The notes below the pieces were generated by a model. That model had not been told where the DNA came from. It worked only from the letters and a program-made list of their open reading frames with translations, and did not search any database. This document shows, in pieces, positions 36,738 to 48,591 of a DNA stretch of 64,000 nucleotides; position 1 is the first letter of the stretch, and each line of letters begins with the position of its first letter. A program made the position numbers and the translations under genes. The DNA comes from Manduca sexta (Eukaryota > Arthropoda > Insecta > Lepidoptera > Sphingidae): positions 16,896,589 to 16,960,588 of the forward strand of contig NC_051142.1 of assembly GCF_014839805.1 (NCBI RefSeq), read 5' to 3'.

Positions 36738-39672
36738 ATGGGTAATTTAGAACTTATGGAAAACATTGATAAAATTGTAGGTATCCCATGTTATAATTTA
36801 GAGACCCTGAAGAATGTCAAAACTTGCTTATAAGTAATGTATGCAATTTTAGACTTCTTTCATTAAATATTAGGAGTATAAGCAAAAATTTTGACGCTCT
36901 TCTGGTGTATTTGCAAAGAGCTAAAATAATTTTCGATGTTCTGATACTAACTGAGTGCAGATTAAGTGAGTCTACGATTATTGATGATTTACCAGGGTAC
37001 ACATCTTTCTATACTAAAAATAATATTAACCAAAATGGGGGGGTTGTTGTATATGCAAAGAAAACTTTAACTAATATATCTGTGACGGAACCGATTTTTC
37101 CGAGGCTTGTGGGTTAATTTTAGATATCGAAAATTTAGCAACTATATTTTGTTTATACCGATCACCTTCATTTAGAAACACAACAAACTTTCTAACTTCG
37201 CTTGATCAAAATCTCACCTCCTATAAAGACAAAAAAACTATTATTCTAGCTGGAGATATAAATATTGACATACTCTCAATAGAGTCCATAGATTACATGT
37301 GCCTGAATGCGGAACATGGTCTAGAGCCTGCAATATATAAACCCACTCGACTCAACAACTGTCTCGATCACATTTTCGTTAAGAGCCAACGCTCTGCAAT
37401 CGGAATTATCTGTGATTCAGACATCACTGATCACAAAATAACAATAATTGGTATTGAAACAAATAAGGTCCGCCCAAAACTCTCTAGGTGCAGGAAAGTT
37501 ATAGATTATACCGGAATAGCGAAGGATTTGAGCCAAGTTAATTGGGATTTTGATACTTCAGTCTCTTGCGTAGATACGATAGCTGAAAACTACATGTCGA
37601 TCATCCAAAAAACTATCCAACAAAACACTAAATTGAAACGTATTAGTCGCACAAAGTTTAATATCCAACCGTGGATAACCCCCGGCCTTCTTAGATGTTC
37701 CCGCCACCATGACAAACTACACTTACGACTTAAACAAAACCCTAATAATGAAATACTCAAAACCACATATATACGATATAAAAATTTCTACAGGAACTTG
37801 ATACGCAAAATAAAACATGATTATGAAGGCGCTGAATTACAGTCTAAAAGTACTAACACAAAGCAGCTTTGGAAAACAGTTAAAAATATTTGCAACCTAA
37901 GAACAACGAATGAACATGCACAAGACCTAATCACATCATGCACCAATCCAAAAGACTCACTCAATACAGTTAATCACTCCTTTACCTCAGTAGGTCATAA
38001 ACTAGCCTCTAATATATTAAACCACTCAAACGAAACAGAGGAAATCCTAGCTTCAAAAGTTAAAATCAATAATCCATCTTTAGATTCTCTCTTCCTCTCC
38101 CCTACTGATGTTGATGAAGTGAGTCGCATAATTACTAGCCTAAGACTTGATAGCGCACCAGGTTTAGACGGGATTGATTCCCGTTTTTTAAAAGTTTGTT
38201 TAAACCTTATATGTGAGCCCTTAGTTAGAATTTTCAACACAAGTATCAGCACTGGCAAGTTTCCTTCCCTTTGGAAAACTGCTTCGGTTACGCCTGTGTT
38301 CAAAGATGGTGCTAAGAATATAGCTACTAACTACCGGCCAATATCGTTACTTAGCATTCCCTCAAAAATTCTAGAAAAAATAGTTAATAAACGGTTAATT
38401 AATTTTATAGAATCTCATGGCCATCTATCCCCTCATCAATTTGGTTTTCGCACTGGTAAATCCACTGAAGACGCCGTATCTCTTCTCACTGATATTATAA
38501 GTGCCAACCTTGACAAAGGTAACTGTTGCCTTGGTGTCTTTGTTGATTTAGCGAAGGCCTTCGATACGGTATCCTCAAAAATTTTGCTAACTAAGTTAGA
38601 ATATTTGGGTGTACGAGGCCTGGCTCTGGAGTGGTTCAGGAGCTACCTCGAGGACCGCAAACAATTAGTTAAGGTCGGTGACTACGAAAGCGAAATACTT
38701 CCAGTGAATTATGGCGTCCCACAAGGTAGCATTTTAGGCCCCACCTTATTTCTTATTTACATGAATGATATCCACAATATAAATATTCCTAACTCAGATA
38801 CAATATGTTACGCTGATGACACGGTAATTCTTTTTAAAGGCAAGGACTGGACTTCCACATTCCATGCCGCTACAAATGGTATGTCTACAATTAACATCTG
38901 GATGCAACAGAACCTCTTAACCCTCAACGGTAAAAAAACTAAATACTTATGTTTTCACAAGACCGCTGCCTCACAACCGTCCTTGTCAAATATCCTAAAA
39001 ATCCACAATAATTGTAAACAGATCAACAACTGTAATTGCGACACATTAGAACAGGTCGACACCATAAAATATTTAGGCGTTGTTATCGACAAAAACTTGA
39101 ATTTTAAGGCCCACATTGAAAACTTATCCAAACGTATAAGAAAAACATCACCCATTTTCAAAAAACTTAGAAATTATGCTAGCCACACAACACTTAAACT
39201 TATATACACAGCCATTTGCCAATCAATCATCACCTATTGTATTTCTATTTGGGGAAGTGCCACTAAATCTAACTTACTTCTTGCAGAGAGATCACAAAGA
39301 TCAGTTATTAAAATAATGTTAATGAAACCTTTCAGATATTCAACTCAAAGCTTATATAAAGAAGCGAAGGTCTTAACTGTGCGTCAACTTTTTATCCTCA
39401 GAAACTGTTTATATACCCATAGACACCTTTCAAAATTAGAAAGTTTACCCACTTTGTCTCAGAAAAGAGTCTTTCGATTGCCATTGCCTAGCGTACACAC
39501 TTCCTTTGGACGCAGATTTGGTGAGTTTCTTAGAGCTCACACTTATAACTCAGTACTAGGATACTGCAATCTTAAAGGCATTTCAACACGAGAAGCTAAG
39601 TTAACGATTACAAAGTGGCTATTGTCGTTAAACTACACAGAAACTGAAAATATTTTAAATATCATAAGATAA
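36738..39672 (+). pseudogene. LINE ORF2: endonuclease and reverse transcriptase, frameshifted near its start
   Basis: The likely start is the ATG at 36738 (MGNLELMEN). The frame must change near 36803, before RLLSLNIRSISKN, and again near 37096, before ACGLILDIENLATIFCLYRS. After that the frame is open to 39672. The endonuclease is recognisable by TECRLS, AGDINID and LDHIFVK; DHK follows in DSDITDHKI. The RT follows, with NYRPISLLS, FGFRTGKST, FVDLAKAFD (near 38540), GVPQGSILGP and the catalytic YADD (38809-38820). The thumb and C-terminal region are present. The 791-codon open frame from 37297 lacks most of the endonuclease, so target cutting would be lost while RT motifs are kept. Confidence 0.85.
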
Positions 39673-40107
39673 TTTAACTTTAAAAGCAATTTAATGATCT
39701 CAAAATAAGTCTGATAGATATATATTAGTTTACACCTAAATTTTATGTTAGTTTTAATATAAGGATTATAAATTTAAAATAGATATAAATTAAGTGAAAT
39801 ATAAAAACAAAAAAGTAAAGAACATTATTTAAATTATATTATATTCATATTTTGGTCCCCAAGATACAGGCATTGCCTAGTTTGGGGCCCCCTGTCAATT
39901 GTTTTGTTTTAAATTAGTTATAAGCACTAACATTACATACTAATAATAATTTAATTAAGTATTTATGTGTTCCTATTTGTTATTTTGTTTGTGCAAATAA
40001 AACATTTATTATTATTATTATTAAACATATGCAACATAATTATAATTCCTTGATTTCAAAGTCGGCTCCACTAGAGCTCGATTTTATTACATCTTTGCTA
40101 TACTTAT

Positions 40108-40243
40108 GGCCTGTTTCACAACTTCTTAATAAAGGTTATTGATCAAAATGCCCATATAAATGGTAATAAAATTACTACTTTCTACATTAACTGTTTAACA
40201 TGATAACTATTAGATATTATACTTGAACCTTGTGAGACAGGCC
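40108..40243. mobile_element. MITE with GGCCTGTTTCACAA inverted ends
   Basis: GGCCTGTTTCACAA at 40108 is mirrored at 40230-40243 as TTGTGAGACAGGCC, with one mismatch in 14. 136 bp, AT-rich interior, no coding. Flanks (TTAT / TTAA) do not give a clean target duplication. Confidence 0.6.
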
Positions 40244-40539
40244 TTAACGCTTAAATACTGAGATCAAACTGAGATCTTATTATTCACTGCCAAATTACTT
40301 AAAAACATAAATTATTAGATCCTTCGTATCATTATTTTGGATTCTATTAACTTTATGTAAGTATTTCCAAAGATTTACTCAATTTCATTTACTATTGTGC
40401 CTTACAGAAGTTGCAATACCGGGTGAGAGTGGAATATTCTCGAAGCAGAGTATGCTGTTACACGCTCACATAACTCATAATAATTATAAACGAAAATTTT
40501 TAATAAAAAAAACAATATTAGGTAGGCATCACGCGCACT

Positions 40540-40861
40540 ATACGATAGCCTAGTTGGGTGTGGAACGGACTGCCGAGGCGAATGTCCGCAGGTTCAAATC
40601 CCAAGGGCACACACCTCTGACTTTTCTAAAAAATCATGTGTGTATTCTTTGTGAATTTATCGTTCGCTTTAACGGTGAAGGAAAACATCGTGAGGAAACC
40701 TGCACATCTGAGAAGTTCTCTATAGGAATTTCGAAGGTGTGTGAAGTCTACCAATCCGCACTAGGCCAGCGTGGTGGACTAAGGCCTAATCCCTCTCAGT
40801 AGTAGAGGAGGCCCGTGCTCAGCAGTAGGCAAGTATTTAATACAGGGCTGATATTATTATT
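40540..40861 (+). mobile_element. complete tRNA-derived SINE, family C
   Basis: Flanked by a perfect 12-bp target-site duplication ATCACGCGCACT (40528-40539 and 40862-40873). The head has a box A (TAGCCTAGTTGGG) and a box B (GGTTCAAATCC). The body runs through CACACCTCTGAC, GTGAAGGAAAACATCGTGAG and CTAGGCCAGCGTGGTGG to AGCAGTAGGCAAGTATTTAA, with an (ATT)n tail. A near-identical inverted copy lies at 58340-58660 and a 3' fragment at 51335-51413. The clean duplication and high similarity suggest recent activity. Confidence 0.9.
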
Positions 40862-42479
40862 ATCACGCGCACTGGTCCGAGATGGTTAAGACTTAAACCT
40901 ACGTACACCTCGTTGGTGAGTACTTAGTTTATTGAACGGAACGCAAAAGAGCATGCAACTTCATTCATTCAATGCAAATGTATGTTCACAAAGAACTATT
41001 AAAAAGATTGATGCGGTATCTTATAATTCTAGTTTAAATCTATCGTTTATCCAAAACAACGTACAAATACGATTTCGACATTATTTTCTTTTACGCATAG
41101 CATAATATATACTTTGCCTTTTTATTTGCAAAACTGATTAACGAGTTATATTTGTCGCTTAATAAGAAGTTTGTGTTAAGAACTACACTTGTTAACTTGA
41201 GGTATTAGGTGTCTACAAAGTCTTTAAACACAGCCGTGCTGGAAGACATAGCGACAGAAATGCTGATGACGCAAAAATCAGATACTGATCTACAAATGAC
41301 GTATCGCTTGGGACATAATCGATAGCACTGCAGCGGAATTCTGTATTGATAATGACGTAGGCTTAAAATATGCGGATTTGACGTAATTTAAGTGAATATC
41401 GCAATTGTTCGAGACATACAGGATATTATAAACAATCACAGCGATAAGATTGACATACATACGGACAAGGAAATGCGTGCAATTACTTTCGATTGTGCAA
41501 TTTTATTTTCTCTACAAATATTTTACAGCTTGAAAGTAACATGAAAAAAAATATTGAGACCAACGAGTATAAGCTACTTCTTGAACAGCTGATAGCGTCA
41601 CAGATAAATCTACCTTTCATTGCCGCCATCACGAAGAGAATATTCAGTACTTTGTCGACCAAAAATTTTAATATCTGGTGATATTGCTTGCCATAACTAT
41701 CTGTTCCTTAAATTTTCGTTTCAAGACAATAAGTCTCACGATTCCTATGAACTCACAAATGCCTAAAGCATATTCGTAGGCGGCTAAGATAGTTAACGGT
41801 GGCTAACTTGGTCGTTTCCTGCCCTTTTATTGTAAAAAAGAAAGTATTTGTCGGAGTACTCATTGCAATTAATGCGTCATCATATAAATCGTCGAGTCAA
41901 GTTCACAATAAACTGACTCATACAAACAAAGAAAAACACGATGCCTTGTTTATGAAATCTGATAAAATTCACATTCAGCATTGTTTGTTTATGCAGATCT
42001 TCCTAGGCTCGGATCTTGCTCGGATGGAAACATTTGTAATCGTAGAACGCTAAAACTTTAAAGCAATGGTTGAGGAATTGTAAACTGAAGTTATGTAATA
42101 CAAACAAGTGACATAAATACCTCTCTTTTTCTACATCCGACTAATGCATGCTATGTTTAAATATTATAAGGTCATCTAATCAACATTACACCAGTATGGT
42201 TGTATGTGTTGTATGTATTGTACTACTATGTATCAGAAACACCAGCTGACCAACGACACCCTAATCTCTTTGTACCGTTCAAAAAACAATAATTGCCGCA
42301 TCCACATTTTCCTAGTCAAACAAAGCGGTTAACACACGGGTCGGTTATCTGCTAGTCCTTCCTGCCTTTATACCGCTGTAGACACAATGGGACGGTTAGC
42401 TGGTACAGCTCTATTGTGAAACACGACGCTTGCTCTGACGGTCTGACGTGCGTCTTCAATACTTAGCTTTATTGCAGAC

Positions 42480-42702
42480 TAGCTTTTGCACACGACTCCG
42501 CTGGCGCGGCGTGAGAATGTTTTTTCGTGATAAAGGTCCCGCTTTATATTTTCCTTAGATAAAAAGTAGCCTCTAGCACTCAGGAGTAATGTAATTACCT
42601 ATTAGTTAAAGAATTTCAAAATCGGTCCAGTAATTCCAGAGATCAGGCCCTACAAACAAACTCACAAACTTTTCCTATTTATAATATTAGTATAGGTAGC
42701 AT
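42480..42702 (+). repeat. interspersed repeat fragment, family D
   Basis: GATAAAAAGTAGCCTCTAG, then AAATCGGTCCAGTAATTCC.GAGAT, a run of ACAAAC repeats, then TTATAATATTAGTATAGG. This is the 3' part of a repeat I recall as very common in insects. Related pieces lie at 46165-46262 and 44025-44130. Confidence 0.6.
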
Positions 42703-44024
42703 GAATTTGGTTTGCTATTTATCAATATCTGTGATATAAAACGGTAAATGATGTACATCTGCAGATTAGTTATTCTGACAATTCTTCCAAAACGAAGAAA
42801 TTAAATCACTCTTGAATGTTAATGGACTACTATTCCTCTCGACAGCGGATGCTTACGCGGAAGGAACTATAAGCTAAAAATTAATCTACCTTCACAATTC
42901 ATAGCATAAACAGCTTGTGGAGTCTAGGAAAGCCGAGCAGCGTAGTTGCATAAAACACGAATAAGCCATGTCGGCGCAATCAATTTGGTATTGTGTACTA
43001 ACATCTGTATTCTCTGTCCACGTCTTTATGGACACTTTTTAGCTTTCAATGTAATGTGAATAAGTAGACCCGAATGGCTAATTAATTGTGTAGATTGTTT
43101 CTCCCTAATGGCCCTTGATAAAAGGTCACGCGAAGGCAGCGTGATACGGCCCAAACCACCCCTCCCTCTCTTACGTAAAGCACTTCATTCAGCCCCCACC
43201 ACGCCTAAGTTTCCTAACACCTAAACAACTAGAGAAACCCTAGAGTGAACACAAAGTGTTTGAGCCGCTTTAACAGAATCGACTACACAATAAAACAATG
43301 TATTTGTATAACAATAATTTGTTGGATAACAATTTCTGTTACTGTTATGATTTTTTTTTAATAGAACTGAAGGCCAAGAACTAAGTACTGTATAACCAGT
43401 GTTGTATTAGATGATATCCTCACCAGTCCATTTATTAGGCGTTATGATACTCATCACGTAAAAGATCAGTTTTAAGAGATTTTGCGAGTTGAGGTTCTGA
43501 GTAGTGTTGCTACTGTTTATAGAAATCATAATTTACTAACAGATGAAACACTATCTCGTCTGGACATCAGATGATAAAAAAATCAAGATTTGGCACTGGT
43601 AGAGATCCGACAAGTAACTATTCAAGAAATTAATATCGTAACAGATTAATACATGATATCATATTATATAAAATATGTAATCGCCAAAACTGATTAATGA
43701 CTGCATTGAAATTAAATTAGATATGCATGTGTGTGCGAACATCCGAGTTTTTACCATTTCTACCATATAGCTTTATAGAAATGTATTTGACATTAAACAA
43801 TTAATCAATCCGGCATAGATATGGCAACCATTACTAAATAAATTACATATATTGCATCTAGTCGCAATATTAATCGGTAAGAAAAGGCAATGTATAAGAA
43901 TTATTTAGTATTACGCAGAGCACGCAAAGGAAGCTCTCAAAGGGAATAATATTTCCCGTTTTTGCAACATTTTTCATTGATGCTCCGCTTCTATTGGTTA
44001 TAGCGTGATGTTATATAGCCTTCC

Positions 44025-44130
44025 TTGATAAATGAGCTATCCGACACTAGAAGAATTTTTCAATTCGAACCAGTAGTTCCTGAGATTAGCGCGTTCAAAC
44101 AAAATCTTCAACTTTATAAGTATATAGAAG
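44025..44130 (+). repeat. decayed family D repeat fragment
   Basis: CAATTCGAACCAGTAGTTCCTGAGATTAGCG, then TTCAAACAAAATCTTC, AACTTTATAAGTATATAGAAGTAGA: the same order as the family D 3' end (CGGTTCAGTAGT, GAGATTA, CAAACAAA, TATAATATTAGTATAGA). Confidence 0.5.
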
Positions 44131-44475
44131 TAGAGTTTACACATTTAGGGAAGGAAAACGTAAATATGTATGAAATTATACCCTACTTTCAAATAATCCT
44201 TTCGTAAGGACTTGTCCATGACACCTATTACTACAAACATAATTGAAGTATGAGTAAAACATACTCATTTTCATTTATTTTATCCTTCCTTGAATATAGT
44301 ACCTGTACCTACTGAAAGTTAACTTCGTATTGCAATACATACAGTCCACATTTATTAAACCCGCGGAAAACTAATAATATATTGCAATTTGTAAGAATCG
44401 GGCTGCATTTACTATCTACTCAGATACATCGCAAACGGTTGAGGTTCTATATTTTAAAGGTTTTGAAACTCGGTA

Positions 44476-44556
44476 AGCAACGGCTTGGCGGGCGGCGGAT
44501 GCTGCTTACCATCAGGTGGACCGTTCGCTCGTTTGCCTACAAAGGCATTAAAAATC
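44476..44556. repeat. repeat 3' end, TTACCATCAGGTGGACCGT type
   Basis: AACGGCTTGGCGGGC, then TGCTTACCATCAGGTGGACC, then GCTCGTTTGCCTACAAAGGC and ATTAAAAA. I recall this end piece from many moth repeats. A shorter related piece (CCACCTGATGGTAAGTGG, opposite sense) lies near 49838 in a kanadaptin intron. Confidence 0.5.
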
Positions 44557-46164
44557 TTGAAAATTCTTTTTTTTATCTATATTCTATGGTACCGACTACC
44601 GAGCATAGCGCGCACTGTTGCTAATAACAAAATGAAGCCACACATTGCGCCTAATCAATTATGTAACGCCGAACTCTCATTTCGAACTTATCGCATGCTC
44701 TACTAATCATTTAAGTTACGTCGTGATTACAATGCGAATATTATTCTTATAAAAATATAAAAATGCCCTAAGTGTGGATTACTTTATTTTCAACGGATCG
44801 CGGTTCTTATTCTAAGTATAACCTGAGTTGGAAAATAATAATCCTGCTTTTAAGGCGCGCCACTTTGAATTTTCGTGTTAAAGTTAACGTTTTCAGTACA
44901 AGAAATTAATATCTCATTTCACCAACAAATGGCGGTTTTTTTTTTATTCCTGGTCAGGCTAGCTCGGTTTAAACCAATCCTGAGGGATTTGTGCATATTT
45001 TAAAGCGCGACGTTGAGTCGGCGGGTTGTTGACCGCGACATGCCGAGCCCTCCCTCCCGCGGGCATTCGAATTATATTCACCACGAACAATAGCTAAAGG
45101 TAAATTTAATTATGACCCACGTGTAAAATAAGGAAACTTCGCACTGCGAATTAGAAATAAAAAGAAACAATGGTACAAGATTAGGTGGATTAACATATAA
45201 TTTTATTTGTATCGCGATAATTAGAGACGGGCGTTATGTATACTAACAGAATTGTTCGTCAATCAAAGGTACACAACAATAACTTCATTTATGCATATAA
45301 AAAACGGTTAACGAAGGATAAAAAATACAATTTTCACCACAACCTATGAAAGGAAATTTCTATTAAGCATGCACTATTAAAAAAATAGTTCATACGCACT
45401 TACAACACCTTATCTATGAGAGGCTGATAACATGTTATCAGGAAATAATATTTTTTTATCAGTCAAAGCCAACGGTGGGTGTGGTGTGAGACTCTATGCA
45501 ATTTGTAATTGGTGGGGGTCATAGGTCACAGAATCTTATGTAATTTGTTATACTGCCTTTCATTGACCTTTGATTATATAATTATTAATGACTTTGGCAA
45601 CTATTTTATATTCTATTTTGTTGAATTATTAATATATGTAGTGATTCTATGTAGAGGCATGACATACAATTTGGGGTATATGAGGAGTTAGACCTGTCCG
45701 CTAAAGAAATCAAATGCAGTGTAAATGTATGTGCACAGAACTGGAATTATGGATAAAAAGGTGTTCTAAGAGCACCTTATATTCAGACTTCATTGGCATC
45801 ATATAACGCAATAGAGGGAAGTCTATCCCCAAATTTGACACAATATGCTAAAACCTACTGATTCAATTCAAATCAACAATATTTTAGACTTTAATAACTC
45901 ACAGAGAAGTTGCAAAATTGCATCTTATTGCATTACAAGTTTCCAAGAAACAAGCCAGCCATTTATAGCCCTGCAATGCTTTAGATAAGCTGATAATGTT
46001 GATAAACAGTTTCATTATTAAGTAGCATGATTAGTGCATGATTTTTCTTATAATGTAAATGTTTATGCTCATACTTTTTTTTATAAATTGGAATGCCAAT
46101 AATTCTGTCACATAATTTATAAATGATTAGGTTTTGCTTTTGACTCTATCAACATGAAAGACTA

Positions 46165-46262
46165 TGTGCTCTGTGATAAAAAGTAGCCTCTAGTTAAAAC
46201 AAGACATGATCTTATATGCCCCTTTTCATCAAAATCTGTTCAGTAGAATTGATGTATGTAGA
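46165..46262 (+). repeat. family D repeat fragment
   Basis: GTGATAAAAAGTAGCCTCTAG, then TTTTCATCAAAATCTGTTCAGTAG and GATGTATGTAGAAC. It shares GATAAAAAGTAGCCTCTAG exactly with the piece near 42556. Confidence 0.55.
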
Positions 46263-47119
46263 ACTTTTAACAAACACCTTAACCAATGTCTTAAAAAACT
46301 GCAGCTTTTATAATATTATCTTAAAATGCAATTACATTGTCAATAAATCCATTTAGTTTATAATTCACTTTATCCTTAATTAAATAACTCATGTAAATAA
46401 CTATTATTTGCATAAATGTTATAGAAGTTCTATAGATGTTGACCTTCTGTTTATATATTTTATTTTTATTTATAAGTGTTTAGAGTTTAATAAAACCAAT
46501 ATAATGTAACCAGATTATGCATGCTACAAGTATTTCAAAGGGATATAGGGTATTTAACATGATTTTTTTTTATTTAAATCTTTCGAGCTCATATTAGAGT
46601 CCTTATATTTTACATATTTTATGATGCAAATATTAATTATTCTTTTTTTAGGAGAAGATATCATACAAAACAATAGTAATTTTTTTAATGCTGAAGTATT
46701 TTTTTTTTATTGCAGCCTCTATTATGAGACTTATAGTAAATTTAGTTTAGAGGCATAACCAAAGACAATAGATTTTTTTTATTTACCCTAAATTAATATT
46801 TTATACTTGATGGCTTTTATAGACTTGTAACGTACTCATCGGTCATCGTAAACGTCATTATGACAGTCGAACCTGAGGCTAAACTGGTTCACGTTTATTT
46901 CTCAGAATTTTTTTTCCTCAACCATCGGCCACGAATGAGAAACTAAATGCACCAAAACAATGGTACCATTATTCCGAAATACCACCACGCCGTTATACTT
47001 TCACCATCACATCGACAACAATGAGATAGTTATCAAAAAATAGGAATTTTTGCGTACGAAAAAAACGGCCCAAATTTATATTAATTTTACATACTTATTT
47101 ATGAGTTAAAATGGCTTAC

Positions 47120-47420
47120 CTTGAATAAATACGCGCAGCGGAACGCTTGCAAATCGACGAAATCACATATTAAACAGATATTACTGTGATAACGGCACGA
47201 CAATTATTGAAAACCGTAAAATCTTTGTCCTAAACTCCGCGTTGGACAAACACAATATGGACACTGCGTTGTGATTGTTCACACAATATTTACCGCTGAT
47301 GTGTAAAAAATGAACAAACAAACAAGCACGTGGAACAATTTGAGCAATTTAAACAACTAAATCGTGCGTTCGAAAAATATACTCGCTCGATCGGTTGGCA
47401 ATCGACATTCAGATTCTTTT
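47120..47420 (-). promoter_or_regulatory. possible untranslated first exon and promoter on the minus strand
   Basis: A moderately CpG-rich segment ends, on the minus strand, in a strong donor TTCAAG|GTAAGCC (exon edge at 47120). There is no long open frame, so it would be a 5' UTR exon. Any gene would lie to the left; no acceptor could be matched. Purely suggestive. Confidence 0.2.
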
Positions 47421-48591
47421 GGATTGATTGATTGATTTGGCGAATACATTCATGTTGTACATTCGTTGACCGAATGATTTTAGGACGTTCCGTTTTTGGT
47501 CATTATTCCTATTATGGAAAGTTTTTTTATTACATTGTACATTTATATGAAAAATAATTTTACTTAAGTATAAAAAAATACCAGCGTATTTTAAGAAAAT
47601 TTAATTTTCTTGTTTAATTTAAATTATTTTTCCAGTAAAGGTTGTGAATAAAAAGATTCACTGTTTTGTTCCAGGTATCCATTGATATATTCAGCATGAT
47701 TATTTATTAAGGATGTGTCCATACCGAATATTATATGGCATTCATACATTTTCATGCTAGTCATAAATTAAATAAATAAATCTTACCAGGGCTTAAACCA
47801 AATGCATGTCGTGGCATAAAAAGTACTTAACACTTTAAGGTTGATATAAAATACAAAAGAGCTTCGTAGAAAATGTTTTTCTTTTAGTTTTTTATACATT
47901 TGTGATCAACATGACAATATTAAGTTGTTAAAATAATATTACGATTATAAAATCTGCCTTAGGTCTACCGTCTACCTAACTTTCGTTACACATGATTTCA
48001 TTGCGTGTATGACTGCATACGATTAAATAACGGGTATAATATATGTTTATAACTTGTACTTGGCTAAAATAGACTTCCTGTTTTGCACATCTCAGCTTCT
48101 TAACGGTTACTTCATTAATTACGTCTAGAGAAATGCACAAATATTAGTAAAATTACAATACTACATGCAATATGCAGTAGAAATAATATAGGTTTCGGGA
48201 CGGTTGATATTTGCAGGGCTTATTTACCTGGTTGCCAAAGTACAAGGCCCCTCGAAGCGGAAGACCATGGACGGTTGCCCCATTTACCACCTCCTAAAGC
48301 TACCACTATATATTTTGATAAATCGAATTAAACTATTTTGCGTGAACAGTCCTTTACAGTTTATCAAATCCGCGATGAACATGCTAAAAATCTATGCTTT
48401 ATACAATGTCAAATGGGAACTGTAAACGTAAATTCAAAAATGTCAAATTAAATCGATTGTTTATATTATTCAGATTTAGATAACTACTTTGAGGGCATTT
48501 TCTTGATTTTTAATTGTAATACGGTTTTATTTTAGTTTCTAAGATAGATGTTTTATCAAATATAAAGTGCAACAAAAAAATATAACCTACA

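Larger units (their letters stand above)
35291..40022 (+). mobile_element. non-LTR retrotransposon (LINE), jockey/CR1-like, nearly full length
   Basis: ORF1 (35291-36365) and ORF2 (36738-39672) lie in the order typical of LINEs with an apurinic-like endonuclease. They are followed by about 350 bp of 3' UTR, an AATAAA and an (ATT)n tail ending near 40022. ORF1 carries a PHD-type zinc finger and ORF2 an endonuclease then a reverse transcriptase. The left border is uncertain and no target-site duplication was found. ORF1 and the start of ORF2 are frameshifted, but the RT and the C-terminus form one long open frame. PHD fingers in ORF1 and a microsatellite tail suggest the jockey/CR1 side of the LINE tree; the exact clade is not decidable by eye. 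Confidence 0.85.
40874..48430. other. non-coding stretch with scattered repeat fragments
   Basis: No coding gene recognised. It holds the repeat fragments listed near 42480, 44025, 44476 and 46165, long T tracts near 46.5-46.8 kb and a possible untranslated exon at 47120. Open frames up to 84 codons (for example 41799-42053) show no known motif. Confidence 0.45.

Noticed and set aside
40540..40620. Possible tRNA gene
   Set aside because: It is the tRNA-like head of a SINE with 12-bp flanking duplications; the acceptor stem does not pair.
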